NCBI GenBank assembly: GCA_937864255.1
Contig: CALMIT010000853.1
Span: forward strand, 1-7,233
From: an uncultured Saprospiraceae bacterium
GTDB taxonomy: Bacteria > Bacteroidota > Bacteroidia > Chitinophagales > Saprospiraceae
Direction of reading: 5' to 3'
DNA: 7,233 nucleotides
This document shows, in pieces, positions 1 through 6,726 of the stretch. How positions within the stretch are numbered: the stretch's first letter is position 1; each line of letters begins with the position of its first letter. The notes beneath the pieces are model-generated. The model had not been told where the DNA came from, ran no database searches, and saw only the letters and a list, made by a program, of their open reading frames with translations. The position numbers were made by a program, and so were the translations under genes.

Positions 1-28
1 CTTTCCCTACACGACGCTCTTCCGATCT
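1..28. other. Illumina TruSeq-type adapter remnant (assembly artefact)
   Basis: The first 28 bases match the 3' end of the standard Illumina read-1 adapter, ending in GCTCTTCCGATCT, and the match stops exactly at base 28. This is library-construction sequence, not genomic DNA. On the minus strand it stays open in the frame of the adjoining enoyl-CoA hydratase gene and adds the spurious peptide RSEERRVGK after the last genuine codon. The match was made from memory of the adapter, but it is long and ends at the expected ligation point, so chance is very unlikely. Confidence 0.97.
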
Positions 29-343
29 GCGCCCGATGATGAATTTCGGACATTTGCGCATGGCGTTGATTACGTTGGCGAAACCAAGAAAAAACTGTTT
101 TCCTTTTTCAAAATTTTCAATTGCTGCCAGTTCGTTGAAACTGGCGCCGGCACAAAACGTGCGGTCGCCGCCGCTTTTTAAAACGACCACTTTTATATCT
201 TCATCCCGGCCGGTCTGATTGAAGGCTTCTGTCAGTTCTGACAAAAGCCGGCCCGGCAGCGAATTTTGTGCGGGGTGAAAAAATTCGATGAAGGCGACGC
301 CATTTGCTTTTTCTATTTTTACATATCCTTGCCGGCTTTCCAT
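29..343 (-). CDS. Enoyl-CoA hydratase/isomerase (crotonase) family protein, 3' end missing
   Basis: The first 105 codons, starting MESRQGYVKIEKANG, are present; a full crotonase is about 260 residues. Crotonase-fold enzymes hydrate or isomerise enoyl-CoA thioesters in the cytoplasm. The visible part holds the N-terminal strand pair (residues 7-22), the segment KVVVLKSGG (51-59) and the CoA/oxyanion-hole region FCAGASFNEL (63-72), where many hydratases have an Asp in place of Ser68. The stretch FANVINAMRKCPKFIIGR (88-105) resembles a crotonase subgroup I remember from Bacteroidetes. The second oxyanion glycine and the catalytic acids would lie beyond the break, so the reaction cannot be assigned. 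The ATG lies 2 bp after the rnr stop, which implies co-transcription and probably translational coupling. The gene stops at the adapter junction at base 29, an artefact and not a natural truncation. Family assignment is firm; substrate is unknown. Confidence 0.9.
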
Positions 344-345
344 AT

Positions 346-2625
346 TTAGTTGATTTTTTTGCTGGTTATTTTTCGCCGCGCGGGGTCTGGTTTTTTCACC
401 GGCGCTTTTTCCGAGCTATTGTCTGGTGCGTTTTTCGCCGGGCTTTCTTCTGCCAGTTCCATCTCGATTTGGCGGCGGGAAAGGTCAACGCTTACGATTT
501 TTACTTTGACCAGATCACCCATTTTGAAAATCCTGCCGCTGTTGCGGCCTTTTGCGCGAAGCCTTCCATTTTCCACTTCAAATGATTCTGACATGGTTTC
601 AAAACCGACCATACCTTCACATTTGCTGTTTTTTAATTCTACAAAAATTCCCCGCTCCAACATCCCGGAAACATAACCGTCGAAAACGTCGCCTACGTGT
701 TTGCGCATAAATTCGGCTTGTTTATACTTCACACTTTCCCGCTCGGCGTCCATGGCTTTGCGCTCCTGCATTGAAATATGCTTGCACTGCGCTTCGAGGC
801 GCGCTTTATCCCAGCGCATATTTCGTCCGTCTATATTTCCTTCCAAAATGCGGTGAGCAAGCACGTCGGCGTAGCGCCGTATGGGCGAGGTGAAATGCGC
901 ATAAAAACCAAACCCGAGACCATAATGTCCGATGTTATTGACCGAATACTCGGCTTTGGCCATGGTACGGATGGCGATAGGTTCGAGTATTTTTAATGCG
1001 TCATTGGTCTTGGCAGCTTTGGTGAGTTGATTGTATGATTGACCGATGGATTGCGGCGTGCTGACATTCATTTCAAAACCCATTTCATGGGCGAAGCGCG
1101 CAAATTCGGCGACTTTGTCCGTGTCCGGAAAATCGTGAACCCGATAGACGAAAGGAATTTCCAGTCCCTTTCCTTTTTCTTCGATATAAAGAGCTACTTC
1201 TTTATTTGCGAGCAGCATAAAATCTTCTATCAGCATGTGCGCGGCCTTGCGCTCTTTGATGTACACTTCTATGGGCACGCCTTCTTCATCCAGTCGAAAA
1301 CGCACTTCTTCCGTTTCAAAATCTATGGAGCCGTTTTTGAACCTTTGTTTCCTCAGTTTTTCGGCTACCTTGTTCAGGTGATTCAATTCTTTTGCAAAGT
1401 CTCCCTCGCCCGTTTCCAGCACTTTTTGAGCTTCTTCGTATGAAAATCTGCGGTCAGAATGAATCACGGTTTTTCCAAACCAGCGGCTTTTGATTTTATC
1501 ATTTTTGTCAAAAACAAACACAGCCGAAAAAGTCAGTTTGTCTTCATTTGGTCGCAAAGAACAAAGTCCGTTGGATATTTTTTCGGGCAACATGGGCAAA
1601 ACGCGATCTACCAAATATACCGAAGTGGCTCGTTGAAATGCTTCTTTGTCAAGTGCGCTTCCGGGTTTTACATAGTGCGATACATCGGCGATGTGCACAC
1701 CCACTTCATAAGCGTCGTCTTCAAGAAATCGCACAGACAGCGCATCGTCAAAATCTTTGGCGTCTTCGGGGTCAATCGTAAAAGTAGTGACTTCGCGAAA
1801 GTCATTTCGCCGGTTTATTTCCATTAAAGGGATATGATCCGGCAGGTCTTCGGATTCTGCCAAAACCTCCTGCGGGAAATCAAGCGGAAAGCCGTTATTG
1901 ATCAAAATGGCTTTCATTTCCAGGTCGCTGCTACCTACCTTGCCCAGCACATTGGTAATGACTCCGAGCGGGCTTGGATATTTTTCATTATGCCATTTTG
2001 TGATTTTTACCACCACCTTATCACCTTCCCTGGCGCCTTTCAAATCCTCTTCTTTTACTACAATGTCCACTGGCATATTCAGCTTATCGGGTATTACGAC
2101 GCCAAAATTGCGCGTAAGGCGAAGCGTTCCCATAAAATGCTCCGTGGCGCGCTTTATGACGTTTCTTACTTCTCCTTCGGTGCGTTGTCGGCCTCTGGGC
2201 GTCCAGTAATTTATTTCTACCATATCGCCGTGCAGCGCGCCGTTTAGATATTTTTGAGAAATATGCACATCGTGTTCCAACTCTTCGCTCACGATATAAG
2301 CGTCGCCGTTGCGGGTCATGTCCACATAACCTTTGGTGTATTTTCGGCTTCGGCCGGGTTGTTCTGCCGGGTTTTCGCCGGTTGCGGTTGTCGGTTTTAT
2401 TTTGAATTTAAAATCCTCCAAAGCAACCAGTTGTCCCATTTCCACCAATTTGTTCAAAGCGTCTGAAATGCTGTCTTTGCTATTGTCAATTTTCAGTTTT
2501 TTGGCAATCTGTTTCGGATTAAATCTTTTTTTTGAGTGTCTTTTGAATAATTTGAAAATTTCCTGGCGCAATTGACCGGCAGGAAGTTTTCCATCTTTGA
2601 TTTTACTTTTTTTGGGTTTAGTCAT
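346..2625 (-). CDS. rnr: Ribonuclease R (RNB-family 3'-5' exoribonuclease)
   Basis: This 759-residue protein is close to the usual RNase R length (E. coli 813). RNase R degrades RNA processively from the 3' end, including structured RNA, in mRNA decay and rRNA/tRNA quality control. Domains in order: N-terminal winged-helix-like segment (about 15-70), two cold-shock domains (about 95-145 and 163-225), RNB catalytic domain (about 276-600), S1 domain (about 643-725) and a lysine/arginine-rich tail (about 730-759). The metal-binding aspartates are all present in DPEDAKDFDD: D285, D291, D293 and D294. HIADVSHYV (311-319) and SPIRRYADVLAHR (580-592) are further RNB signatures. The basic tail favours RNase R over RNase II. 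The start follows an A/T-rich stretch with no Shine-Dalgarno sequence, which is normal for Bacteroidetes. It lies 76 bp downstream of the reductase gene and 2 bp upstream of the crotonase gene. No -7 box was found in the 76-bp gap, so it may rely on readthrough from the reductase promoter. Confidence 0.97.
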   Translation of the reverse strand: MTKPKKSKIKDGKLPAGQLRQEIFKLFKRHSKKRFNPKQIAKKLKIDNSKDSISDALNKLVEMGQLVALEDFKFKIKPTTATGENPAEQPGRSRKYTKGYVDMTRNGDAYIVSEELEHDVHISQKYLNGALHGDMVEINYWTPRGRQRTEGEVRNVIKRATEHFMGTLRLTRNFGVVIPDKLNMPVDIVVKEEDLKGAREGDKVVVKITKWHNEKYPSPLGVITNVLGKVGSSDLEMKAILINNGFPLDFPQEVLAESEDLPDHIPLMEINRRNDFREVTTFTIDPEDAKDFDDALSVRFLEDDAYEVGVHIADVSHYVKPGSALDKEAFQRATSVYLVDRVLPMLPEKISNGLCSLRPNEDKLTFSAVFVFDKNDKIKSRWFGKTVIHSDRRFSYEEAQKVLETGEGDFAKELNHLNKVAEKLRKQRFKNGSIDFETEEVRFRLDEEGVPIEVYIKERKAAHMLIEDFMLLANKEVALYIEEKGKGLEIPFVYRVHDFPDTDKVAEFARFAHEMGFEMNVSTPQSIGQSYNQLTKAAKTNDALKILEPIAIRTMAKAEYSVNNIGHYGLGFGFYAHFTSPIRRYADVLAHRILEGNIDGRNMRWDKARLEAQCKHISMQERKAMDAERESVKYKQAEFMRKHVGDVFDGYVSGMLERGIFVELKNSKCEGMVGFETMSESFEVENGRLRAKGRNSGRIFKMGDLVKVKIVSVDLSRRQIEMELAEESPAKNAPDNSSEKAPVKKPDPARRKITSKKIN

Positions 2626-2639
2626 TTTTTAAAATTTGT

Positions 2640-2664
2640 AAAAAAGTTTGCCTTCTGCGGCAAA
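2640..2664 (-). terminator. Weak hairpin plus T-tract between reductase gene and rnr (possible attenuator)
   Basis: Read on the minus strand, TTTGCC (2664-2659), a 6-base loop and GGCAAA (2652-2647) form a 6-bp perfect stem. One base later comes a run of six T (2645-2640). This looks like a short intrinsic terminator 38 bp after the reductase stop. The stem is short and half A/T, so it would probably terminate only partly, letting some transcripts continue into rnr. A third copy of the arm sequence (GGCAAA, plus strand 2681-2686) offers an alternative pairing partner. Function is inferred only from shape. Confidence 0.4.
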
Positions 2665-2701
2665 TCTTTTCTTTGTGAATGGCAAACAAGCCATCGGGCA
2701 T

Positions 2702-3778
2702 TTATTCGTCAAAACTGACATGAACGTATTCTGTTTTCGGGTGCGACTGACAGGTGAGCACATATCCGGCTTTCAATTCTTCTTCTACCAAGGCGTAATT
2801 TACATCCATTTCCACTTCGCCTTCCAGCACTTTGGCTTTGCAGGTGCAGCACACGCCGCCTTTGCAGGCAAAAGGCAAGTCGGTTCCGTAGGCGCTCGCG
2901 GCGTCCAGAATAGTGTCGCCGGTAGATGGCAGTTCAAAAGAAAAAGTCTTTCCATCCAATGTCACGGCGATCTGAGAGAGAATTGCGGCGCGCGTATCTG
3001 TCTTTTTGACCTGCGTTTTTTGACCTGCTTTTTGTTCGGGTGTGGTAAAAAGTTCGAAGTGAATTTTTTGGTCCGGCACCTCAGCAGCCTGCAAACTTTG
3101 CCTGGCCGCTTCGATCATTTCTTCGGGGCCACAAAGAAAAAACTCATCAACATCAACCGGGTTGACGAGTCTTTTTAAAAAAATATCGCACTTGTCTTTG
3201 CTGATTCTGCCGTAGAAAAGTTCGTTGCCGGGATGCTCGCGGCTCAAAACGTGGTGTACGCTTAACCTGCCCAGATATTGATTTTTTAACGCTTCTATTT
3301 CTTCCAGAAAAATAATGCTGCGACTGGCCTGATTGCCATAAAAAAGTGTGAAAAAGCTCTTAGGCTCTTTTTTTAAAATTGTTTTCATCAGAGAAATTAC
3401 GGGCGTGATGCCGCTACCGGCTGCAAAAGCCACGTAAAATTTTTCATGATTAACATCGGTACCCACAGTAAAGTTGCCCATCGGCGTCAGCACGTCTATA
3501 TTTTCGCCAGCAGTCAGCAACTCGTTGGCAAAGGATGAAAACCTGCCACCCTCCACTTTTTTCACGGCCACGCGCAGTTCATTTTCAAACGGGGCGGCGC
3601 AAATCGAATATGTGCGCCGGAGTTCTTCACCGTTTAATTTTTTCCTAAGCGTCAGATGCTGTCCCGGCTGGTATTGATATTCCGGGGTAAGGTCTGCCGG
3701 CACATCGAAAGCTATTGAGACGCAATCGTCTGTTTCGCGGCGGACTTCTTTTATTTTTAAAGAATGAAATTTTGCCAT
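2702..3778 (-). CDS. paaE: PaaE-type reductase (FAD, NAD(P) and plant-type [2Fe-2S] domains)
   Basis: The 358-residue length and domain order match PaaE, the reductase subunit of ring-1,2-phenylacetyl-CoA epoxidase (E. coli PaaE is about 356). Such proteins pass electrons from NAD(P)H through FAD and a [2Fe-2S] cluster to an oxygenase in the cytoplasm. Visible parts: FAD-binding barrel (about 1-105) with RTYS at 55-58; NAD(P)-binding domain (about 110-245) with GSGITP at 121-126 and CGPEEM at 216-221; a polar linker (about 247-265); and a C-terminal ferredoxin domain with C305, C310, C313 and C343, the plant-type C-x4-C-x2-C-x29-C spacing. All cofactor motifs are intact. The start has a strong AAAAGGAG ribosome binding site 9 nt upstream and a -7 box further up. 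PaaABCD are not in the window, so the partner is unproven; it could instead serve a desaturase or another oxygenase. Domain call is very sure, the PaaE role moderately so. Confidence 0.85.
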   Translation of the reverse strand: MAKFHSLKIKEVRRETDDCVSIAFDVPADLTPEYQYQPGQHLTLRKKLNGEELRRTYSICAAPFENELRVAVKKVEGGRFSSFANELLTAGENIDVLTPMGNFTVGTDVNHEKFYVAFAAGSGITPVISLMKTILKKEPKSFFTLFYGNQASRSIIFLEEIEALKNQYLGRLSVHHVLSREHPGNELFYGRISKDKCDIFLKRLVNPVDVDEFFLCGPEEMIEAARQSLQAAEVPDQKIHFELFTTPEQKAGQKTQVKKTDTRAAILSQIAVTLDGKTFSFELPSTGDTILDAASAYGTDLPFACKGGVCCTCKAKVLEGEVEMDVNYALVEEELKAGYVLTCQSHPKTEYVHVSFDE

Positions 3779-3787
3779 GATAAAAAA

Positions 3788-3795
3788 CTCCTTTT
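3788..3795 (-). promoter_or_regulatory. Strong Shine-Dalgarno site of the PaaE-type reductase gene
   Basis: On the minus strand AAAAGGAG is followed by a 9-nt T-rich spacer and the ATG at 3778. This is a near-ideal anti-SD match and supports the chosen start. It stands out because the other genes here (rnr, the crotonase gene, the DoxX-like gene) show no such motif and parC has only a weak AAAGG. Confidence 0.7.
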
Positions 3796-3815
3796 AGCGT
3801 ATTTGGAAAGGCGGC

Positions 3816-3823
3816 CAAAGGTA
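3816..3823 (-). promoter_or_regulatory. Bacteroidetes-type -7 box for the reductase (and possibly rnr) transcript
   Basis: The minus strand reads TACCTTTG, an exact match to the phylum's -7 consensus TAnnTTTG. It is 37 bp upstream of the reductase start codon and would give a leader of roughly 30 nt containing the Shine-Dalgarno site. I do not see a good -33 TTTG at the usual distance, so the assignment rests on one element and its position. Confidence 0.45.
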
Positions 3824-3884
3824 AAAAGTTTAGCACTTGTGTTCGGGGATTTTTGTCAGCCCCGTTCCGGCTTTATTCGAAATA

Positions 3885-3947
3885 CCGGTTTTTAAAAATC
3901 GGAAAGAATTTTTTTGTTTTAAAACAAAAACAAATTCGTTTGTTTTT
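3885..3947. repeat. Block of three adjacent/overlapping palindromes in the divergent intergenic region
   Basis: Three dyads lie side by side between the divergent reductase and parC genes. The first (3885-3902) is CCGG, five T, five A, TCGG, with a single G-T mismatch. The second (3911-3930) is a perfect 20-bp palindrome centred on TTTTAAAA and flanked by GTTTT/AAAAC. The third (3926-3947) has perfect 9-bp arms AAAAACAAA and TTTGTTTTT around a TTCG loop; its left arm overlaps the right half of the second, so the two folds exclude each other. A separate CGGGG/CCCCG dyad lies at 3844-3864. The block ends 9 bp before the parC -7 box. No gene ends here, so a terminator role is unlikely; a protein-binding or AT-rich upstream promoter element is the more natural reading. 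Confidence 0.6.
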
Positions 3948-3956
3948 CAAAATTTG

Positions 3957-3964
3957 TACTTTTG
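3957..3964 (+). promoter_or_regulatory. Bacteroidetes-type -7 box for parC
   Basis: TACTTTTG matches TAnnTTTG exactly and lies 59 bp upstream of the parC ATG, predicting a leader of about 50 nt. The nearest upstream TTTG (3939-3942) leaves only a 14-bp spacer, shorter than the usual distance of about 19 or more, so no convincing -33 element is seen. Confidence 0.45.
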
Positions 3965-4023
3965 CTCAAAATCACCAATTTCGCCACACATTTTTTTTAA
4001 AATTCAAATCGTAAAGGCTGTTC

Positions 4024-6672
4024 ATGAAAGTGCATGAAAATGACTCCCCGATGGCAAACGGCAATGGCAACGATCATTTGATTTCCCTTTCGGGAATGTA
4101 CGAAAACTATTTCCTGGACTACGCTTCTTACGTGATTCTGGAGCGCGCCGTGCCAGCCATTAACGACGGACTGAAGCCGGTACAGCGCCGCATCCTGCAC
4201 GCCATGCGAGAAATGGAAGACGGGCGGTTTCACAAAGTGGCCAATATCATTGGACAAACCATGCAATATCATCCGCACGGCGACGCCGCCATCGGAGATG
4301 CGCTGGTCAATCTCGGGCAAAAAAATTTATTGATAGATACGCAGGGAAACTGGGGCGATACGCGCACCGGCGACGGTGCTGCTGCCGCACGTTATATCGA
4401 AGCGCGCCTGACAAAGTTTGCGCTCGAAGTTGCTTTCAACTACCAAACTACTGACTGGCAAATGAGCTACGACGGGCGCAAAAGAGAGCCGATAGCCTTG
4501 CCCATGAAGTTCCCGTTGTTGCTGACGCAGGGCGTGGAAGGTATCGCGGTGGGTTTGGCTACTAAAATCCTGCCGCACAATTTTTGCGAGTTGATAGAAG
4601 CAAGTATTAAAATTTTGCAGGGTAAGAAGGTGAAAATCTTTCCCGACTTTGATGCGGGCGGCTCTATTGATGTGTCTGATTATCAGGGAGGTATGCGGGG
4701 CGGAAAAGTAAAAGTGAGAGCTAAAATAGAAATTGCCGATAAAAAAGCGCTTGTCATTCGCCAACTGCCCTACGGTATTACCACGGGTTCGTTGATCGAA
4801 AGCATTGTGAAAGCAAATGAAAAAGGCCAGATTAAAATCAAACATATCACAGATAATACTGCCGCTGAAGTCGAAATTTTTATAGAACTGGCGCCGAATA
4901 TATCGCCCGAAGTGACTATGGACGCGCTCTACGCCTTCTCGCAATGTGAGGTTTCCATATCGCCCAACGCTTGCGTTATCATTGAGGACAAGCCACATTT
5001 TTTGGCGGTAGAAGACTTGCTTCAAATTTCTACCGAACACACTAAAGACCTTTTAAGACAGGAACTTGAAATCAGGAAAAGCGAGCTGGCTGAAAAGTGG
5101 CATTTTGCCAGTCTGGAGAAAATTTTTATTGAAAACCGCATTTATCATAAAATTGAAGAGTGCGAGACCTGGGAGGCGGTAATCGAAACGATTGAAAATG
5201 AACTGAAAAAATATGTGGCTGCACCTTCCGAAAAAATCACGCCTTCGGACAAGCGCCTGCGGCTGATGCGCGAAGTCACGGTGGACGACATTGTGAAGCT
5301 GACTGAAATAAAAATCAAACGCATTTCAAAATTCAACTCTTTTAAAGCCGACGAACTGATAGCAGAAATTGTAGCCGAACAAGATGAAGTGCGCCGCCAT
5401 CTTGAAAATCTGACAGATTTTGCCATTGAATATTTTAAAAATCTGCTGAACAAATATGGCAAAGGGCGCGAGCGCCGCACGGAAATTATGGAATTTGATA
5501 CCATAAAAGCAGCTGAGGTAGTGGCCAATAATGCCAAATTGTACGTGAACCGGAAAGAAGGATTTATTGGCTACGGGCTGAAAAAAGATGAATTTGTTTG
5601 CGACTGTTCGGACATAGACGACATTGTCGTTTTCAGAAAAGACGGCAAATTCCAGGTGAGTAAAATAGCCGATAAGATTTTTGTGGGAAAAGACATTTTG
5701 CACGTAGCCGTGTGGAAGAAAAATGACGAGCGCACCACTTATAACCTGATTTACCTTGACGGAAAAAGTGGTAATACTTACGTGAAGAGGTTTAACGTGA
5801 CGGCCATCACGCGCGATCGCGAGTACGAAATGACCCTCGGAAATCCTAATTCAAAAATTCTTTACTTCACCGTGAATCCGAATGCAGAGGCAGAAATTGT
5901 TTCGATTTTCCTTTCGCAAAACAGCCGCGCCAAGATCAAAGAATTTGATTACGACTTTGGCGAACTGGCGATTAAAGGGCGCAGTTCGCAGGGCAATATT
6001 TTGACAAAATACCCGGTACGGAAAATTGTACAAAAGTCAGTGGGTGAATCTACCTTGGGCGCACGCAAAATATGGATGGACGAAACCAGCGGCCGCCTGA
6101 ACACAGACGGGCGCGGCAAATTGCTGGGCGCTTTTGATACCGGCGACCTTATCCTCGCCATTTTTCAGGACGGCAATTATGAATTGACAGACTTTGAGTT
6201 GAGTAATCGTTTTGAAGTCAAAAACCTGCTTCATATCGGCAAATTTGACCCGGAAGAAATTGTTTCAGCCGTGCATTATGACGGGCACAAAGGCTGGACA
6301 ATGGTCAAGCGTTTCAAAATAGAAACTTCTACCGTCGGTCAAAAATTCAGTTTTATCAGCGACCACAAAAGCTCGGCACTTTTGTTTGTCTCCACCCGCC
6401 CTCACGCTGCCGTTTCATACAAAGTCAAAATCAAAAACCAGACGGAGGAAGGCAGCATCAACCTTGCAGAATTTATAGATGTGAAAGGCTGGAAAGCGCT
6501 GGGCAACAAATTGACCGAAAACAAACTGAGTTTTATTAAAGAACTAAACGCCGGTAAGGAAGAAGTGCCGGAGACCGCTGCCGAAGTCGAAAAATCAAAG
6601 CAGGATATTTTAAAAACGGGAGATACTATCGAGTTTGATCTGGGTGACGGAGAGCAGGGAAAACTTTTTTGA
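4024..6672 (+). CDS. parC: DNA topoisomerase IV subunit A (ParC)
   Basis: This 882-residue type IIA topoisomerase A subunit cuts and rejoins DNA and, with ParE, decatenates daughter chromosomes and relaxes supercoils. The winged-helix/tower region begins near residue 25. The catalytic tyrosine is Y124 in ARYIEAR, preceded by R123. The DNA-intercalating isoleucine is I174 in GIAVGLAT, the same number as in E. coli GyrA. A coiled-coil-like region lies at about 340-480 and a beta-pinwheel C-terminal domain at about 500-810. The GyrA-box position reads KGRSSQGN (651-658), a degenerate form that favours ParC over GyrA. In the quinolone-contact helix HPHGDAAIGD (83-92), the usual serine is A88 and the acidic residue is D92. 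The tail after about 840 is acidic and ends QGKLF. The ATG at 4024 has a weak AAAGG (4013-4017) 6 nt upstream; an in-frame ATG at 4051 is possible because the first nine residues look unconserved. parE is not adjacent. A strong terminator follows. Confidence 0.96.
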   Translation: MKVHENDSPMANGNGNDHLISLSGMYENYFLDYASYVILERAVPAINDGLKPVQRRILHAMREMEDGRFHKVANIIGQTMQYHPHGDAAIGDALVNLGQKNLLIDTQGNWGDTRTGDGAAAARYIEARLTKFALEVAFNYQTTDWQMSYDGRKREPIALPMKFPLLLTQGVEGIAVGLATKILPHNFCELIEASIKILQGKKVKIFPDFDAGGSIDVSDYQGGMRGGKVKVRAKIEIADKKALVIRQLPYGITTGSLIESIVKANEKGQIKIKHITDNTAAEVEIFIELAPNISPEVTMDALYAFSQCEVSISPNACVIIEDKPHFLAVEDLLQISTEHTKDLLRQELEIRKSELAEKWHFASLEKIFIENRIYHKIEECETWEAVIETIENELKKYVAAPSEKITPSDKRLRLMREVTVDDIVKLTEIKIKRISKFNSFKADELIAEIVAEQDEVRRHLENLTDFAIEYFKNLLNKYGKGRERRTEIMEFDTIKAAEVVANNAKLYVNRKEGFIGYGLKKDEFVCDCSDIDDIVVFRKDGKFQVSKIADKIFVGKDILHVAVWKKNDERTTYNLIYLDGKSGNTYVKRFNVTAITRDREYEMTLGNPNSKILYFTVNPNAEAEIVSIFLSQNSRAKIKEFDYDFGELAIKGRSSQGNILTKYPVRKIVQKSVGESTLGARKIWMDETSGRLNTDGRGKLLGAFDTGDLILAIFQDGNYELTDFELSNRFEVKNLLHIGKFDPEEIVSAVHYDGHKGWTMVKRFKIETSTVGQKFSFISDHKSSALLFVSTRPHAAVSYKVKIKNQTEEGSINLAEFIDVKGWKALGNKLTENKLSFIKELNAGKEEVPETAAEVEKSKQDILKTGDTIEFDLGDGEQGKLF

Positions 6673-6693
6673 ACAAAAATTTTTGAGATAAAG

Positions 6694-6726
6694 AAAACCT
6701 TCCGGCGCGCTGCCGGGAGGTTTTTT
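6694..6726 (+). terminator. Intrinsic terminator of parC
   Basis: A 13-bp stem pairs 6694-6706 with 6712-6724, with a single G-T wobble (6701/6717), a GC-rich core CCGGC/GCCGG and a 5-base loop GCGCT. Its right arm runs into six T (6721-6726). It starts 22 bp after the parC stop. The shape is that of a textbook rho-independent terminator and implies parC is transcribed alone. Confidence 0.92.

Noticed and set aside
29..343. Crotonase fragment as a naturally truncated gene or pseudogene
   Set aside because: The break coincides exactly with the adapter junction and the 105 codons present are intact, so it is a contig-end artefact.
2648..3178. Plus-strand 176-codon open frame
   Set aside because: It lies almost wholly antisense to the reductase gene, whose domains and motifs are unambiguous; its product is Phe-rich with no recognisable motif, as expected for a shadow frame.
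3837..4037. Plus-strand 66-codon frame in the divergent intergenic region
   Set aside because: It begins at a non-ATG codon, has no ribosome binding site, is Phe/Lys-rich because of the A/T tracts, crosses the palindromes and the parC -7 box, and overlaps the parC start.
4327..5040. Minus-strand 237-codon open frame
   Set aside because: It is fully antisense to the conserved ParC breakage-reunion domain and has no family signature or upstream signals.
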